A stretch of 64,000 bases of DNA from Dermatemys mawii (lineage: Eukaryota; Chordata; Testudines; Dermatemydidae), in NCBI GenBank assembly GCA_007922305.1, contig ML677351.1:9143558-9207557 (forward strand). Reading direction: 5' to 3'. Shown in pieces: positions 22,676 to 34,057 of the stretch. Each line of letters opens with the position of its first letter. The first letter of the stretch is position 1. Under the pieces are notes generated by a model. The model did not search any database, had not been told where the DNA came from, and worked only from the letters and a program-made list of their open reading frames with translations. Position numbers and translations under genes: made by a program.

Positions 22676-23160
22676 ACTAGCATGATGTATCCTTTAGTTC
22701 TTTATCAATTGAACTCTGTATCGTCTTTTCCATTATTTTGCTCAGGACTGCTGTCAGGCTAACTGGCCTATAGTTACCTGCACCATCGCACTTGTCCTTA
22801 TTGAACATTAGCACTCTTCTAATCTTCTGAAATTTCCAAGACATTCCAAGGTTTATTAACAATTAATATCAAGCCAGAGATCTCTTCAGCCAACTCTTTT
22901 AGGACTCTTGGATGTAAGGTTCCCTGGCCTGATTTTAAAAAAATCCCTACAAGATGATGTCCAAGATCTCAGTTACTAATGAACAGCAAAACACTTCATT
23001 ATCCTCATATGATAAAATTATGTCCTCCTACTTCGTGCCAATTACAGAAGAGAAATATTTCTTGACTACTTCTGCCTTTTCTGCATCTTTATCAGTTTTC
23101 CATCTCCCTTTAGTAATAGGACTATCACATTATTCCTAATATATTTAAAAATTCTTATTA
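22676..23160 (-). mobile_element. CR1-type LINE, 5' part of the split copy
   Basis: The frame at 22677-22862 carries AGNYRPVSLTAVLSKIMEK, an early CR1 RT block. Upstream on the minus strand, 22955-23125 encodes degenerate CR1 sequence (KYFSSVIGTK-like). Together with 21100-22195 this is one CR1 copy split by the solo LTR. Confidence 0.8.
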
Positions 23161-23597
23161 TTGTATTTAAGTCTTAAATGACTTAGGAACCTAAATCTTA
23201 TTGGCATTCAGTGGGACAGATTCCTAAATTCTTCAGGTGCTTTTGAAAATTTTATCCATAATTGTTATAGTATTTTGTTGGATTGGTGGCCAAAAGGCAA
23301 AGACAAATCCCCTGCTGTAGATAAAGAAATTAATAAATCAGAAACCATATCATTCAGGAAAAAAAAACTCTGTCTTGCTTATGAATTTTACAGTAAGGAA
23401 TGGAAACAGAATATTGCACATACGATACGTTTCCCATTACAAAGAAGAATAAGATTTTACTCAATATGTATCCATTTTTGGGAAAGAGATTATAACAGGG
23501 AGAAATACAAAAATCAGCTGTCTTGTTGGCAGTTTTAAAACTGTAATATCATGATTTTTTGAAGATACGGCCTCTGAGTACCTTCTTTGAGAAATAG
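23161..23597. other. unannotated sequence
   Basis: One 87-codon open frame (23275-23538), rich in Lys and Arg, has no recognisable domain. Probably chance. Confidence 0.45.
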
Positions 23598-24430
23598 TGT
23601 TGTGAACGACAAGTTTAGGAAAATTCGTTACCAACTGCAGTGGAGTTAAATAAATACACCTCTTGCTGACACCTGCGGATCTTATATTTGCCTTCCTGCC
23701 ACTCTTGTTGAATGAGGGTCAACAAATTATTGGAAGACAGCACAGCATCTATACCCCATCAGGCTAAAATATTTGCCTGGGCTTCCTTTTCAAAGAATAT
23801 ATTTCCAAAGCTTTACTGGACTGCAAAAAGAAAGGAAGAACACCCCATAATTGTCCACCACTTGGGGGCTCCAAGAGGCCAAAGTTCGTGAGATCACAGA
23901 ACCCTTGGGTCCTTCAGCCAATGGGATTAAAGTCTCTAGAAACTTAATATAGGTGAGAAAAGTGCTTAGGGAAAAAGAGAACTTTCTAAAGTTTTAGTCT
24001 TGGAAGCGTAAGTTAATTTTGTCTGTCAATCGTTTCTATCCTGACTCCTTGTACTTGGGATCACTTCAACTGATCACTTTTTGGTTTAACTAGTTTTATT
24101 TTTACTATAAACCAGTTCAGTGCTGTGATTGAAATAAGAGTGTTTGTCAAATACCCATTAAATGAATGATCTGCAGTGTATTGACTCTTGAAAGGAACAA
24201 CAAATGTAACTTCTAAGAGTGCCCCAAGAGAATGCCAGACCCTATGGATGCGGATGGTTTTGAGGAAAGTCGGGGGTCGGGGGAGGTTTTGGGGTCACCG
24301 CAAAAAGTAATGGTTGGTGGAAAGTGAGCTGTGACCTTCATGCTTGTATCCTGACTGCTGCTATCAGGGCTGTGAGCCACAGCAGCATAGTATTTAAGGC
24401 ACTCAGAGCTGCAGGGCAGATGGTGACCCC
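23598..24430 (+). mobile_element. probable solo LTR
   Basis: Starts TGTTGTGAACGACAAG and extends to about GCAGATGGTGACCCC. It has an AT-rich U3-like first half and a GC-richer second half with a G-rich run at 24271-24294. Recognised by texture and by similarity to turtle LTRs from memory; the ends are approximate and no target duplication was confirmed. Confidence 0.5.
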
Positions 24431-24584
24431 CCCTTTACTGGTCTGGGTGGAGCCCTAAAGCAACCCAGACCCCTAATCCAATTAATGCTAATGGCAATTA
24501 TCCATGTTAAGTACCCCACACTATGGTAAGAAACCTGTACTAAGTTTATTGCACCACCCACACACCTGAATTATAATTACATTT

Positions 24585-24602
24585 TCTCTCTCTCTCTCTC
24601 TC
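24585..24602. repeat. (TC)9 microsatellite
   Basis: Nine TC units without interruption. Confidence 0.95.
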
Positions 24603-24634
24603 AAATGGCAGTGCCTAGAGGTCTCCAAGATCAG

Positions 24635-24850
24635 CACCCCACTGTGCTGGGCACTATCCCTACAAGTAATACAATCTAAATACACAAGATAGACAAATGA
24701 TGGGGGGAAAGGAAGCACTATTATCCCCATTTTACAAATGAGGAACTGATTCAAAGGTTCAACAGGAAATCTGTAGCAGAGCTGGGAACCAAACGCATTT
24801 CTCTTGACTCCCAGTCTAATTCCTTAACCAAAAGACAATCTCTTTCTGTG
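24635..24850 (+). repeat. MIR/CORE-type SINE fragment
   Basis: Carries the MIR-like blocks ATTATCCCCATTTTACAAATG, then GCAGAGCTGGGAACCAAAC, then TGACTCCCAGTCTAATTC in the usual order. Similar fragments lie at 33000-33210, 46680-46850 and 54850-54965. Confidence 0.75.
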
Positions 24851-26244
24851 TTCCTCTGTACCATACAGGGATATATAATATAAACGTGTGTGCATGCACA
24901 TACACATACACCATGATTTTAACATGTATAACTTGAACCTCATATTTAGTTTTTCATATATAGTAAATTTGTATTAAACACCTCTTCTTTTGAGAATGGG
25001 ACAGGCTTGCAAACCCGAGTGATATTAAAAACTAAGTATATGGTGAAAGATAGCATTCAATTATACCCTTGGATAACTCAAATTAACAACAGATAAGTAA
25101 ACTTATTAATAGATAATATTCATATAAAAACTATGGGAACATGGGTATTAAATGCACTATAACAGCAGAATGCCACTGCAATAATGAGAGGTAACGGACT
25201 GTAACCATTTTATAAATCTCAGTTAATAGCTCTCTCTTCATATCTGTTTCAGGACTAGGTATCATTGTTCTAACTGACTAGTCCTTTGCCAAAACTCCAG
25301 AGCTCCCTGTGTTCTGTATTGATTGCTAGAGACAAAATTTAAGGATTCATTCATTAAGCCTTTTCCTTCAAGGGACAGAAGCAATTTTTATAATCTCCCA
25401 GAGGAATTCAGTGATGATATTTTGTCAATCTGTGATAAGGAAGGGCTAAACTGCTTTCCTCATCGCTGCTTTTCAGAGTATATCTGTTTAAAGTACACAG
25501 TAATAGCCAAAGGGTTATAGATCTCAAACCGGGAGGAAATGGGGCCAAGGGCACATCCATCATTTATGAACTAAAGGCAAAGAGCTACAAGAAGAGGGCT
25601 TATATCTTTATAGTTTGCAGGAAAAAGTTAAAGATCAGATTTTGGTTTCTAATTGTGCAGTAAAATTAAAATAAATATGAAACAGCAAAAAGCACATGAG
25701 TTTTGAAGGAGAAAGATGGATCCTAAATAATATTTCAGTTCAGGTGACAGATGGAGTAAATATGAAAATGCACAGTAAACTGAACTTCAACAGAAGCAAT
25801 ATCTTCACTCCCATATAATTAGAATAATCCCTTCTGTCCTCTATTGCTAATCAGCAGCTACTTTGGGAAAGATACCCTATTTCTGGGTAATTCCAAATTT
25901 TCACGGTTACCTATTTTATCACTTCAACAAATAAATGAAATTAATCTTATTTAGCTTCCATATTGCCAGAACCCTTACATTATAATGTGTTGCCTATTAC
26001 AATCACACTGATGACACTTTAAACAAAGATATTATGCTAGAAACTAATATATTTACCCCGATTTAATAACAATTTCAAATGTAAATCCACTGAGTTTAAG
26101 CTGGGTGGGAAATTTACCCCAAAAAACCAGCAATATAGAATCATCACTTAAATTTCACATTTAACCTTGCCTTTTTAGACAATTTTTAACACAGTGTCTT
26201 TCTTTGAATCCACACAATTTGTAGGTGCTCTAAATGTTTTATCT
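24851..26244. other. unannotated AT-rich sequence
   Basis: No gene or repeat recognised. Confidence 0.5.
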
Positions 26245-26325
26245 ACTACCTGAAGAAGAGTTCTGCATAAGTTCAAAAGTTTGTCTCTTTCACCAACAGA
26301 AGTTGGTCCAATAAAAAAATATTCT
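26245..26325 (+). repeat. repeat fragment with degraded hammerhead-like core
   Basis: CTGAAGA (26250-26256), a GAG...TTC segment able to pair weakly, then AAAA where GAAA would be (26275-26278), then ACCAACAGAAGTTGGTCCAA (about 26292-26311), which holds its own CCAAC/GTTGG hairpin. It matches a repeat tail I have seen in reptile and bird DNA. Its order parallels the 17.7-kb repeat. Confidence 0.4.
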
Positions 26326-28240
26326 GTAATAGTCTAACTATAGTGGCACCTACGGACTCTGACTGGGGCTCCATGATGCTTTACAGACATTAAGCAATAA
26401 AAGATATATTTATTTTCCCAAAGATTAATTGCCGCTACATATTGTGCCAAATTTCTGGACATAAGAAGGGAGGCCAGGAATGAGTCAGGCTGAAAAATTA
26501 GGCATTTTACATCAGAAGAAGCTACCATGATAGAAGTAATACCGAGAAATCTCAAGTAAAATTTGAGCAAAATTCATAATACTGCCAACAGAATGCTGGA
26601 CTCTATGAGCCATGTGTCCCCTTTGCAATGAACAGGCCCAAAAAGGACTATGGCCTGCATCTTGCCTCAGGATCCACTAGCACAAACACTTCCACCTGCA
26701 TTTAATTCCATTGAAGTCAATGGGATTTACTGATGCAGATCCTGAATGTCAACAACTCACTAAATAATTGGGCTTTATATGGGAATGTCTATCATGCCAT
26801 TCAGATATCAGAAAAATAAATCTGTTTGCAGCAGCCAGATATGGGCATTACTAGAAACACCCTCTGTGAGGTGAAACTACAACAATAATAAAACCACCAC
26901 TGGATGTGGTGCTGAAAATGATACAGAGCACAGAACTATTATTACATATACGGCAGCGCTTGCAATGGCCCTTTACTATGGAAATATGTAGCAACCTTTT
27001 CTGAGTCCCAGACAGGACTAGTCAGGAAAGAGTTCATTTTGTGAAAAGTTTGATTTTTTTTGTCAAAAATATTTAGCCAAAAACTGAAAATTTCTATCAG
27101 GAAAATCTGAATACGGTATAATATTAAATTGATTTTTCAAGACAATTTTTCTTAGATGACCTAGCTTTAAGGCAGTCAACTTCCAAATTTATATCCTGCT
27201 GTGACATCAAGAATAATTAATCTAATGCATAAAGCTTTCAGTTTTCTGTGTGATACTAAACTCTGTGAAGAGAAGGTCTTCTAAAGAGATCATGAAAATG
27301 TGGGGTTTTGTAAGTAGAAAAACACCAGTAAATTTCACAAGTATAAACACATTCAATAGTTTGGGGAGGAATATGGACTTTGCATATTTTAACATCAAGT
27401 AATGAGATAATCAGTCTAGGGTTTTTTTTTTTCTTTTTGTGGCAAATATAAACCCTGCTGAGAGTAGTTGAGGGCTTAGATGATGGATTACAATGCAATA
27501 GCTCTCTTATGGTTGTATTATGCAAATACCTTTTATACAGTCTTTTACAAATGTGTATGACAAATATGTAATTGACGATTTATTGTATATAAAGACAGAT
27601 TCTTGACTTAATGCAACCCAATGGATTCTCCAAAGTTTTTTGCATTTATTATGCAAATATATGTTAACGAAATGTTCACTGCACTGTGTGCACGAATTTA
27701 CTGTTTGTGAATGGTGCAAGGTTGAAAGTGCTGGACTGAAGTCCTGTACTTATCCATTTCTGCGCACGCAAGCACGCACACACACGTATGTAAGTGCTGC
27801 CAACAGTATTGCAAGCCTCAGCCATGTAACTAATCCCTGTTCTGGGTGACCTTGTCTAAGTATGATCTGTTACACTTCAAGCCCACCTAATTTGGAATCA
27901 TGGGCAGGAGAGAGAGTCTGCACAGTGAACCAACTAATCAAACCTAGACTGCACAGCCCAGACACCAGACCCCAGCATCGACCACTGTGAGGAGCTGTCA
28001 GCATACATCACTGATAAGATCAACTAATTATGATGGTACTTACTGGAAAAGAAAATTCCACCCCTGACCAGTTTGTATTATCCGCCCCACTGCCTTTGAC
28101 TGAGTATGGGCCCATCACACACGCTGAAGCTGAAGAAGCTGAAAAACAGAGCCAAACCATGCAAAACTGTCCTTTCTTGGCTGGCAAAAGCCAGTGGAAA
28201 AACAATTATGCATACTGCTAATGGACTAACTATCCACTAG
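26326..28240. other. unannotated sequence
   Basis: No recognisable gene. A short CA-rich tract lies at 27776-27787. Around 26660-26760 is a possible old repeat (GAAGTCAATGGGATTT), too diverged to name. Confidence 0.45.
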
Positions 28241-28249
28241 AAAAGGTCA

Positions 28250-29530
28250 GAATTTTTCTGAAAAAACTTTTAGTTGAAATTTGTCTATTCATAGAAACTG
28301 AAAGATTTGATGGATATGATTGGATTTTGGGGCAAAATAATTGAGAAAATAACCCCCAAACTTGAACATGATACATCATTCAACATTGTGTATGCTTGGC
28401 AATCAGGGTTCACAACGCAGTCACTACTAGAACAAAGAGGACCTTTCCATGACCATGCTCAGACCTCTACAGCCTTTGACCAAGTGGACTACTAACATTA
28501 CCCATCACATAGCAGAAGTAGAATGCAAGTTACAATGTCTCCAATCATACCTCTCCAGCAGAACCCACAGAATGGTGATGGTTAACTGCTCCTCTTCTCC
28601 AATGATCTTCACCTGTAGGATCCCACAATATCCATACTATCACTACTATATCACGAAGGCATTGAAGAGAAGTGAGACACCATAGACTAAAAACAACAGT
28701 ATGCCAATGACACTGAACTATACATTTCACACTCAACTGATGCTATCATTCCACTTTTAAAATGTCAGAATGTCTACAGGAACTAAGCTCTTGGATGAAA
28801 AGCAGCTGGTTCAAGCTAAATCCAGGCAAAACTGAAATAGTGCTGGTCAGAAAAGGGAAAGGTTTTCAAGAGCTGGCCAAAATTTGTTTCTGTGTTCTTT
28901 AAAGATATTCAATCTCCATTTGTCAAAAATGGTGCAAGGCCTTTATCTCCAATTTAACTCCTCACTAAACTTAAGTTACCAGACAGCACTGGTTTCCAAA
29001 AATGGCTTTTTTCTCCTCCAGTTTGCTAGGAAACTTTGTCTCTCTCTCCGGAGAAAGAACTTGGACATAGTAAGTGTATGCATTTGTCATGGGCAGGTTG
29101 GATTAGTGTAACTCATTGTACCTGAAATTAAATGTAACTATAAGGTACAGGTTCGAGCTAGCACAGAATGCATCTGCCTGTCTTCTCCATGGTTTAAGAT
29201 ACCATGAGCATATCAGGCCTGAGTTCAATTCCTTCCACTGCCTCTCCTATCAGCTTCTGGTGGCAATTTAAGGGCCCTGGTCCAAATTCTCAGGGCAATT
29301 AATGGATCCATCCTGTGGTACAGTATAGACCACAGAGCTCCAGATGAAGAATCAGAGAGGTAGGAACAAAGCTTTCTGAGTCCCAGGGATTCACCTATGC
29401 AACAATCTTCTAAAGGAGGTGGGAGAATCCAGAGTCTGGCCAACTTTAGGAAACATTGGAAGACCTTCCTCTTTGGGAAAGCCTCTCCACCCAAGTCTAT
29501 ATTCCCAAACTCCTACCAACCCAGTCCTCA
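28250..29530 (+). mobile_element. ancient L2-clade LINE remnant
   Basis: Plus-strand RT pieces in order: STAFDQVDY (about 28468), QSYLSSRTHRMVMVN (about 28535-28580), YANDTELYISH in place of YADDTQLY (about 28699-28730), KLNPGKTEI (about 28815-28845), then the L2-like tail LAQNASACLLHGLRYHEHI (about 29155-29215). The YADD box is YAND, so a catalytic Asp is lost. Many frame changes and stops. More diverged than the CR1 copies, so older. Confidence 0.8.
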
Positions 29531-29940
29531 CTCCCCCAAAAATAAACTATCCCAAGAAGAGTTTTTACTCTAACAAGGGAAAGCCCAAGACTCCATGAAG
29601 TCCACTAGAGATTTTACTATTGCTAATGATTTCACATGGAAGATGCTGAGATATTATAGTGAAGAGCAGCAGTATAAAACCATAAGATAGCCACAAACAA
29701 TATGTTTCTATGTTTAACTGAAGATTTAAAATAAAGGTTAGGAAATCATGTTAATTAACTCTTACTATACCCTGGAATCAGTGCCCCAACCTTCCCAAAC
29801 TCTTCGTTGCTTGGACACATTTCCTTTGGAAGACATCTGGCTCTGGGGAGCTCTGGTTTTCTGGTTACACCCCAAGGATGATGAGACGTGACAGTAAAAC
29901 AAGTAAACACATGGCACTTGCTTAGCAAAGGAATTTCTTA
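29531..29940. other. unannotated sequence
   Basis: Nothing recognised. Confidence 0.4.
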
Positions 29941-29974
29941 TACTCACATGTTTTATTCTTATAAAGCAAAAGAG

Positions 29975-30307
29975 TTACAGATCTATGAAATCCCCTGAAT
30001 CTAATCCCAGATTTGATCTGAGTCCTTTAGGTGAGGTAAACCTTTCATGATTCTTGTCCTGACCATCCTGATTCTGGCAGCGGAATGGTTCCCTTGGCTT
30101 GGAGAGCATTTCTTTTTTGAAAACAGCCTCTATCTTTTTTTGTTGTTGTTGTTGTTTTGGCCCATCTGCTTCTGCTGGGGAATTTCCAGGCTCCAAGCCC
30201 TCATCTGCTTCTGGGCAGAGAGCCAAATTTGATGACCCTGCAGGTACAAAACCCATTTTTTCCTCTGGGTAGAACCATTCAATGTTGGCTCTTGATTGCT
30301 CCATCAC
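29975..30307 (-). CDS. unrecognised 110-codon ORF with polyQ, poly(A) signal downstream
   Basis: An intact ATG-to-TAA frame on the minus strand. The product would be hydrophilic, Glu/Lys-rich, with a Gln run of five near the middle (QQQQQKKIE) coded by CAA repeats, and an acidic end (DSGDFIDL). A polyadenylation signal AATAAAA lies about 20 bases past the stop (29951-29957, complement). No domain is recognised. It could be an exon or retrocopy, the 3' part of an unknown retroelement with an LTR-like tail, or chance. I do not assign a function. Confidence 0.25.
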   Translation of the reverse strand: MMEQSRANIEWFYPEEKMGFVPAGSSNLALCPEADEGLEPGNSPAEADGPKQQQQQKKIEAVFKKEMLSKPREPFRCQNQDGQDKNHERFTSPKGLRSNLGLDSGDFIDL

Positions 30308-30310
30308 AGC

Positions 30311-32999
30311 TTCCCAGATGTACTCTATCCACTGGCTGCCAAGTCCTAGCTATGCAATGAATGCCCAAAGCCACACTAAAGGTTACATTAAAAATGGAGG
30401 TTGAAGTATAACACTGCATTCACAAAATAAAATGGGAGTTTTAAGCGGAGACAGACATAGCCCCCAAACTGTTATATCATTGTCTATTAATTATTCCCTT
30501 AGCTCATTACATTCACCATCAACTGCTTATTACTGAGGCAAAGTACCTTATAATGATAGCTTTACTGACTGCATAAAATAATTCTGATTGGTATTGTGAT
30601 CATTCTGCCAGAGACCCCAAGCTGAGGACGGCAAAACAGATACACGAGTTCTGCATGCAGGATCATGAAGATCAATATCCAGTTTTCAAGATGTGAGGGG
30701 TATACAGTATCACTGGGCCACACATAGTTTGGGCTTGCAACTTTCAAAATACTGTTCGGAGAATGTGGATGAACACCTATGTTTGTAAGTTGCTTTGGAG
30801 CCTGTGGTTTTTAATGCAGACTATTTTTCCCATGTAAAGCCAAATTCTTTCCTGACTTCAGTTCTCATCAACTTCAGCAGAAATAACATCTACACATGTG
30901 AAGTCAGTAATTGACTCAAAGCTGGTGTTAGTCAATATGCTGGTATAGGAGATATTTAGGAATTCTGTCTTAGCAAGAGGCAAAAGTTGGTAATAGTAAA
31001 CTAAAGTGCATGAAAATGGACTAGAAATGGTTGATACTTCAGAAACTGTGCTAATGGACACTTGGTCAAATTATGAAAAAAAATTCTTTGGCTATTCACA
31101 AAAGTGAACAGCCATGTGAAACAGTCAAATACCCAGATTCACATGGAAACCACAATATCTGTGCATGAAGAATATTTATTATTCACTATTTTAAAAGTTA
31201 CATTCATCCAATCAAGGAGAAGAAACAATGCAATGTGACTTGGTGACCACACACTATGAATTGAGAATAATCAACGTGAACAGTTCTCAGATAGTTTCCA
31301 TAAATTGTTACCAAAGAATTATGAAGAATGAATGTTTGATTTTTACAAAGGGTTAGCAAATTATTCAAATAGAAAAATGAGATAATTTGGTAGCAAAGAA
31401 TCATCTGAACAGTTCTAAGGGAAACTTACAGTATGGGCTGATCACTGTTCATCTTTGGCAAAAGTATATTTATGGAAATTTCATCTGCCTGGAGATGGGT
31501 ATACACTGATCCACCCAGACCAAGAGAGCAGAGTTGAGGTTGCCCTTTTAGGAATAAACTTCAAACAGATTTACATCATGTACAGGATTATTGACTTCAA
31601 CAAGAGAGCTGGTAAAACATTTTTCTTAAATGTATGCCCTATTAGTATTATTCTATACCTTTATAGAATGGAGTCACTTAGATGTCAGACACACAGGGCA
31701 GAATTTGAACTTTTTGTTTAACCCTGTGCAATCCCTATTGTAGTTATGGGATTGTGTGGGTGAACAAAGGGATGAAGCCAGCCCATAATGGGTGGAATAC
31801 TTCATCTTTTATTAGTTTTGCTAGTAATAAAAATAATAAAAGTTCATTTCTGAGACTTTAATATTTTTGTGGCTCAAATATTTATGAAATGTTATATGTA
31901 ATCTTCAAAGGGATTGTGCACGTGTGTGTTTGAAAATTATATACCACATATGCAAGTAGATTGCAGCACGAAGAAATCGAAAAGCATGCTATTTACAATT
32001 TAAAAAATAATTTAGTATTGGTGTAAAGTTCCAAGCTGACAGCACTGGCAACTGAAATCCTCTATCTCTAGAATAGATAATCATAAGCTGCAACTGCGCA
32101 ATATGCTTCAACCTTGATTTTGTGGGACCACTTCTAAGGGAAAAGATAAGTTACATCTTCAGTCAATGGTCTCCCTTTCAACAAGGATGCCAATTTAGTA
32201 CCAACTGTGATTCAGACATTTGTCAGCTGAGTCTACCATGTGTGGCTAATACCTTTCAGTCACTACCAACCTGAGCAGGATATAAACAGATGAAAGGCTC
32301 CATATTCCATTACTGATCCCCTGAGTCACCCCCTCTGAAAAGCAATTTGCCATGTGCTAAATTGAAAGTATCATCTGATTTGCTGAGATATCAAAACTTC
32401 ATTTCATGATACCAAAAATTTCTTCAGTGACAGCTGCGATGAACTGGTTGCTACACTGTTACATTGCTTTAGAGAGGTGAAAGAAGAAAAGGGGAAAGCA
32501 AGAAACAAAAAAAAAGGTCAGTAAGCCAAGAGCTAAAGGAATATTCAGAGTAAGAAACATTTGTTTTTAAACTTCAGTTTACTGAACCATCTATGAAAAG
32601 AAAATATTTAACATGACAGACCCAAGATGCAACTGGTGAATCCTTCTATGCCCTGTTAGATTCTTCACATGAGCTTACTTACCTTAGAAATCTGTTAAAT
32701 GTAATTGTAGCTGAAAACTATGTTTTTCTGACTCTAACCCCAATATTCCCTTTTACTGTACAGAATAGACAGGAACCCACATGTGTGAATCCTGGGGGTT
32801 TGGGAGGCCTCAGTTTCTTGGACACTGGACCTAAATTGTCATTATGCCTTTATAGTCAGTGCTCTGGGCACATGCACATTTGACAGACACATTTTTAAAA
32901 CATGACAAAGTAAATAAAATAGATATATGAAATAAATTTGATTGGATTTCTAAATCATTTATTATCATTAAAGTAGCATTTAAAGACCCCTAAACACTG
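30311..32999. other. unannotated AT-rich sequence
   Basis: No gene, RNA or repeat that I can support. The open frame at 31455-31721 (88 codons) has no signature. Confidence 0.5.
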
Positions 33000-33210
33000 T
33001 GCAAATAGAGTAAAAGATGGCCACTGCCCTGAGAAGCATCTAATGCAAGCAGATAAAACAGACAAATGCTGGGCAAAAGGAAGTATCATTATCCCCATTT
33101 TACAGTTTTGGAATTGAGGTACAGAGAGATTATATGTTATAGGTTCCATCTGAAATCTGCATCACACCTAGAGTCCTAATTCAGTGCCTTGATCCCAAGA
33201 CCATTCCCCC
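33000..33210 (+). repeat. MIR/CORE-type SINE fragment
   Basis: Contains ATCATTATCCCCATTTTACA, then AGGTACAGAGAGATTA, then CACACCTAGAGTCC-like blocks in MIR order. Confidence 0.7.
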
Positions 33211-33231
33211 TATCTGCTTCCAATACTGTGG

Positions 33232-33266
33232 ATGTGCATGTGTGCGTGCATGTGTGTGTATGTATA
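33232..33266. repeat. imperfect (TG)n microsatellite
   Basis: TG units broken by CA and A substitutions. Confidence 0.8.
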
Positions 33267-33477
33267 TAACTAAACCATTGTACAGTGAGTCCAAACAGAG
33301 TTCCTAAATTCTTCCAAACCAACCCATGAATTTCCAATATCTCCACTCACTAGTTTAGCTCTGACCTCCAGTATAAACCCAAGAAACAATTAAGCTTTGC
33401 AATGTGTCCACAGGCTCAGATCCTGTGGAACCAAGGCATGAAATAAGGCAGATACTGCATTGAAAATAGCTTGCTTG

Positions 33478-33567
33478 TAGACATCTGGAAATTAAAGTCA
33501 GGGGGTGCTAGCTCTAGCACCTTAAATAAACAACAGTCACAACAGCACAATGGGAGCGCTGTTTCTC
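33478..33567. repeat. left arm of a perfect 90-bp inverted repeat beside a gap
   Basis: This arm is the exact reverse complement of 33968-34057. It contains its own small hairpin, GGTGCTAGCTCTAGCACC (33506-33523), with a 7-bp stem. Confidence 0.95.
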
Positions 33568-33967
33568 NNNNNNNNNNNNNNNNNNNNNNNNNNNNNNNNN
33601 NNNNNNNNNNNNNNNNNNNNNNNNNNNNNNNNNNNNNNNNNNNNNNNNNNNNNNNNNNNNNNNNNNNNNNNNNNNNNNNNNNNNNNNNNNNNNNNNNNNN
33701 NNNNNNNNNNNNNNNNNNNNNNNNNNNNNNNNNNNNNNNNNNNNNNNNNNNNNNNNNNNNNNNNNNNNNNNNNNNNNNNNNNNNNNNNNNNNNNNNNNNN
33801 NNNNNNNNNNNNNNNNNNNNNNNNNNNNNNNNNNNNNNNNNNNNNNNNNNNNNNNNNNNNNNNNNNNNNNNNNNNNNNNNNNNNNNNNNNNNNNNNNNNN
33901 NNNNNNNNNNNNNNNNNNNNNNNNNNNNNNNNNNNNNNNNNNNNNNNNNNNNNNNNNNNNNNNNNNN
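33568..33967. other. assembly gap, 400 N
   Basis: Exactly 400 unknown bases, so the size is possibly nominal. Apparent open frames across it are artefacts. Confidence 0.99.
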
Positions 33968-34057
33968 GAGAAACAGCGCTCCCATTGTGCTGTTGTGACT
34001 GTTGTTTATTTAAGGTGCTAGAGCTAGCACCCCCTGACTTTAATTTCCAGATGTCTA
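33968..34057. repeat. right arm of the perfect 90-bp inverted repeat
   Basis: Mirror of 33478-33567 with no mismatch. Identity stops at the same point on each side, outside which the flanks differ (GCTTGCTTG versus TGTGGAAAG). Either long terminal inverted repeats of an unsequenced element or an assembly fold-back. Confidence 0.95.

Noticed and set aside
24271..24294. Second G-rich run as a quadruplex
   Set aside because: Only three runs of three or more G plus one GG; weaker than the 9.15-kb motif.
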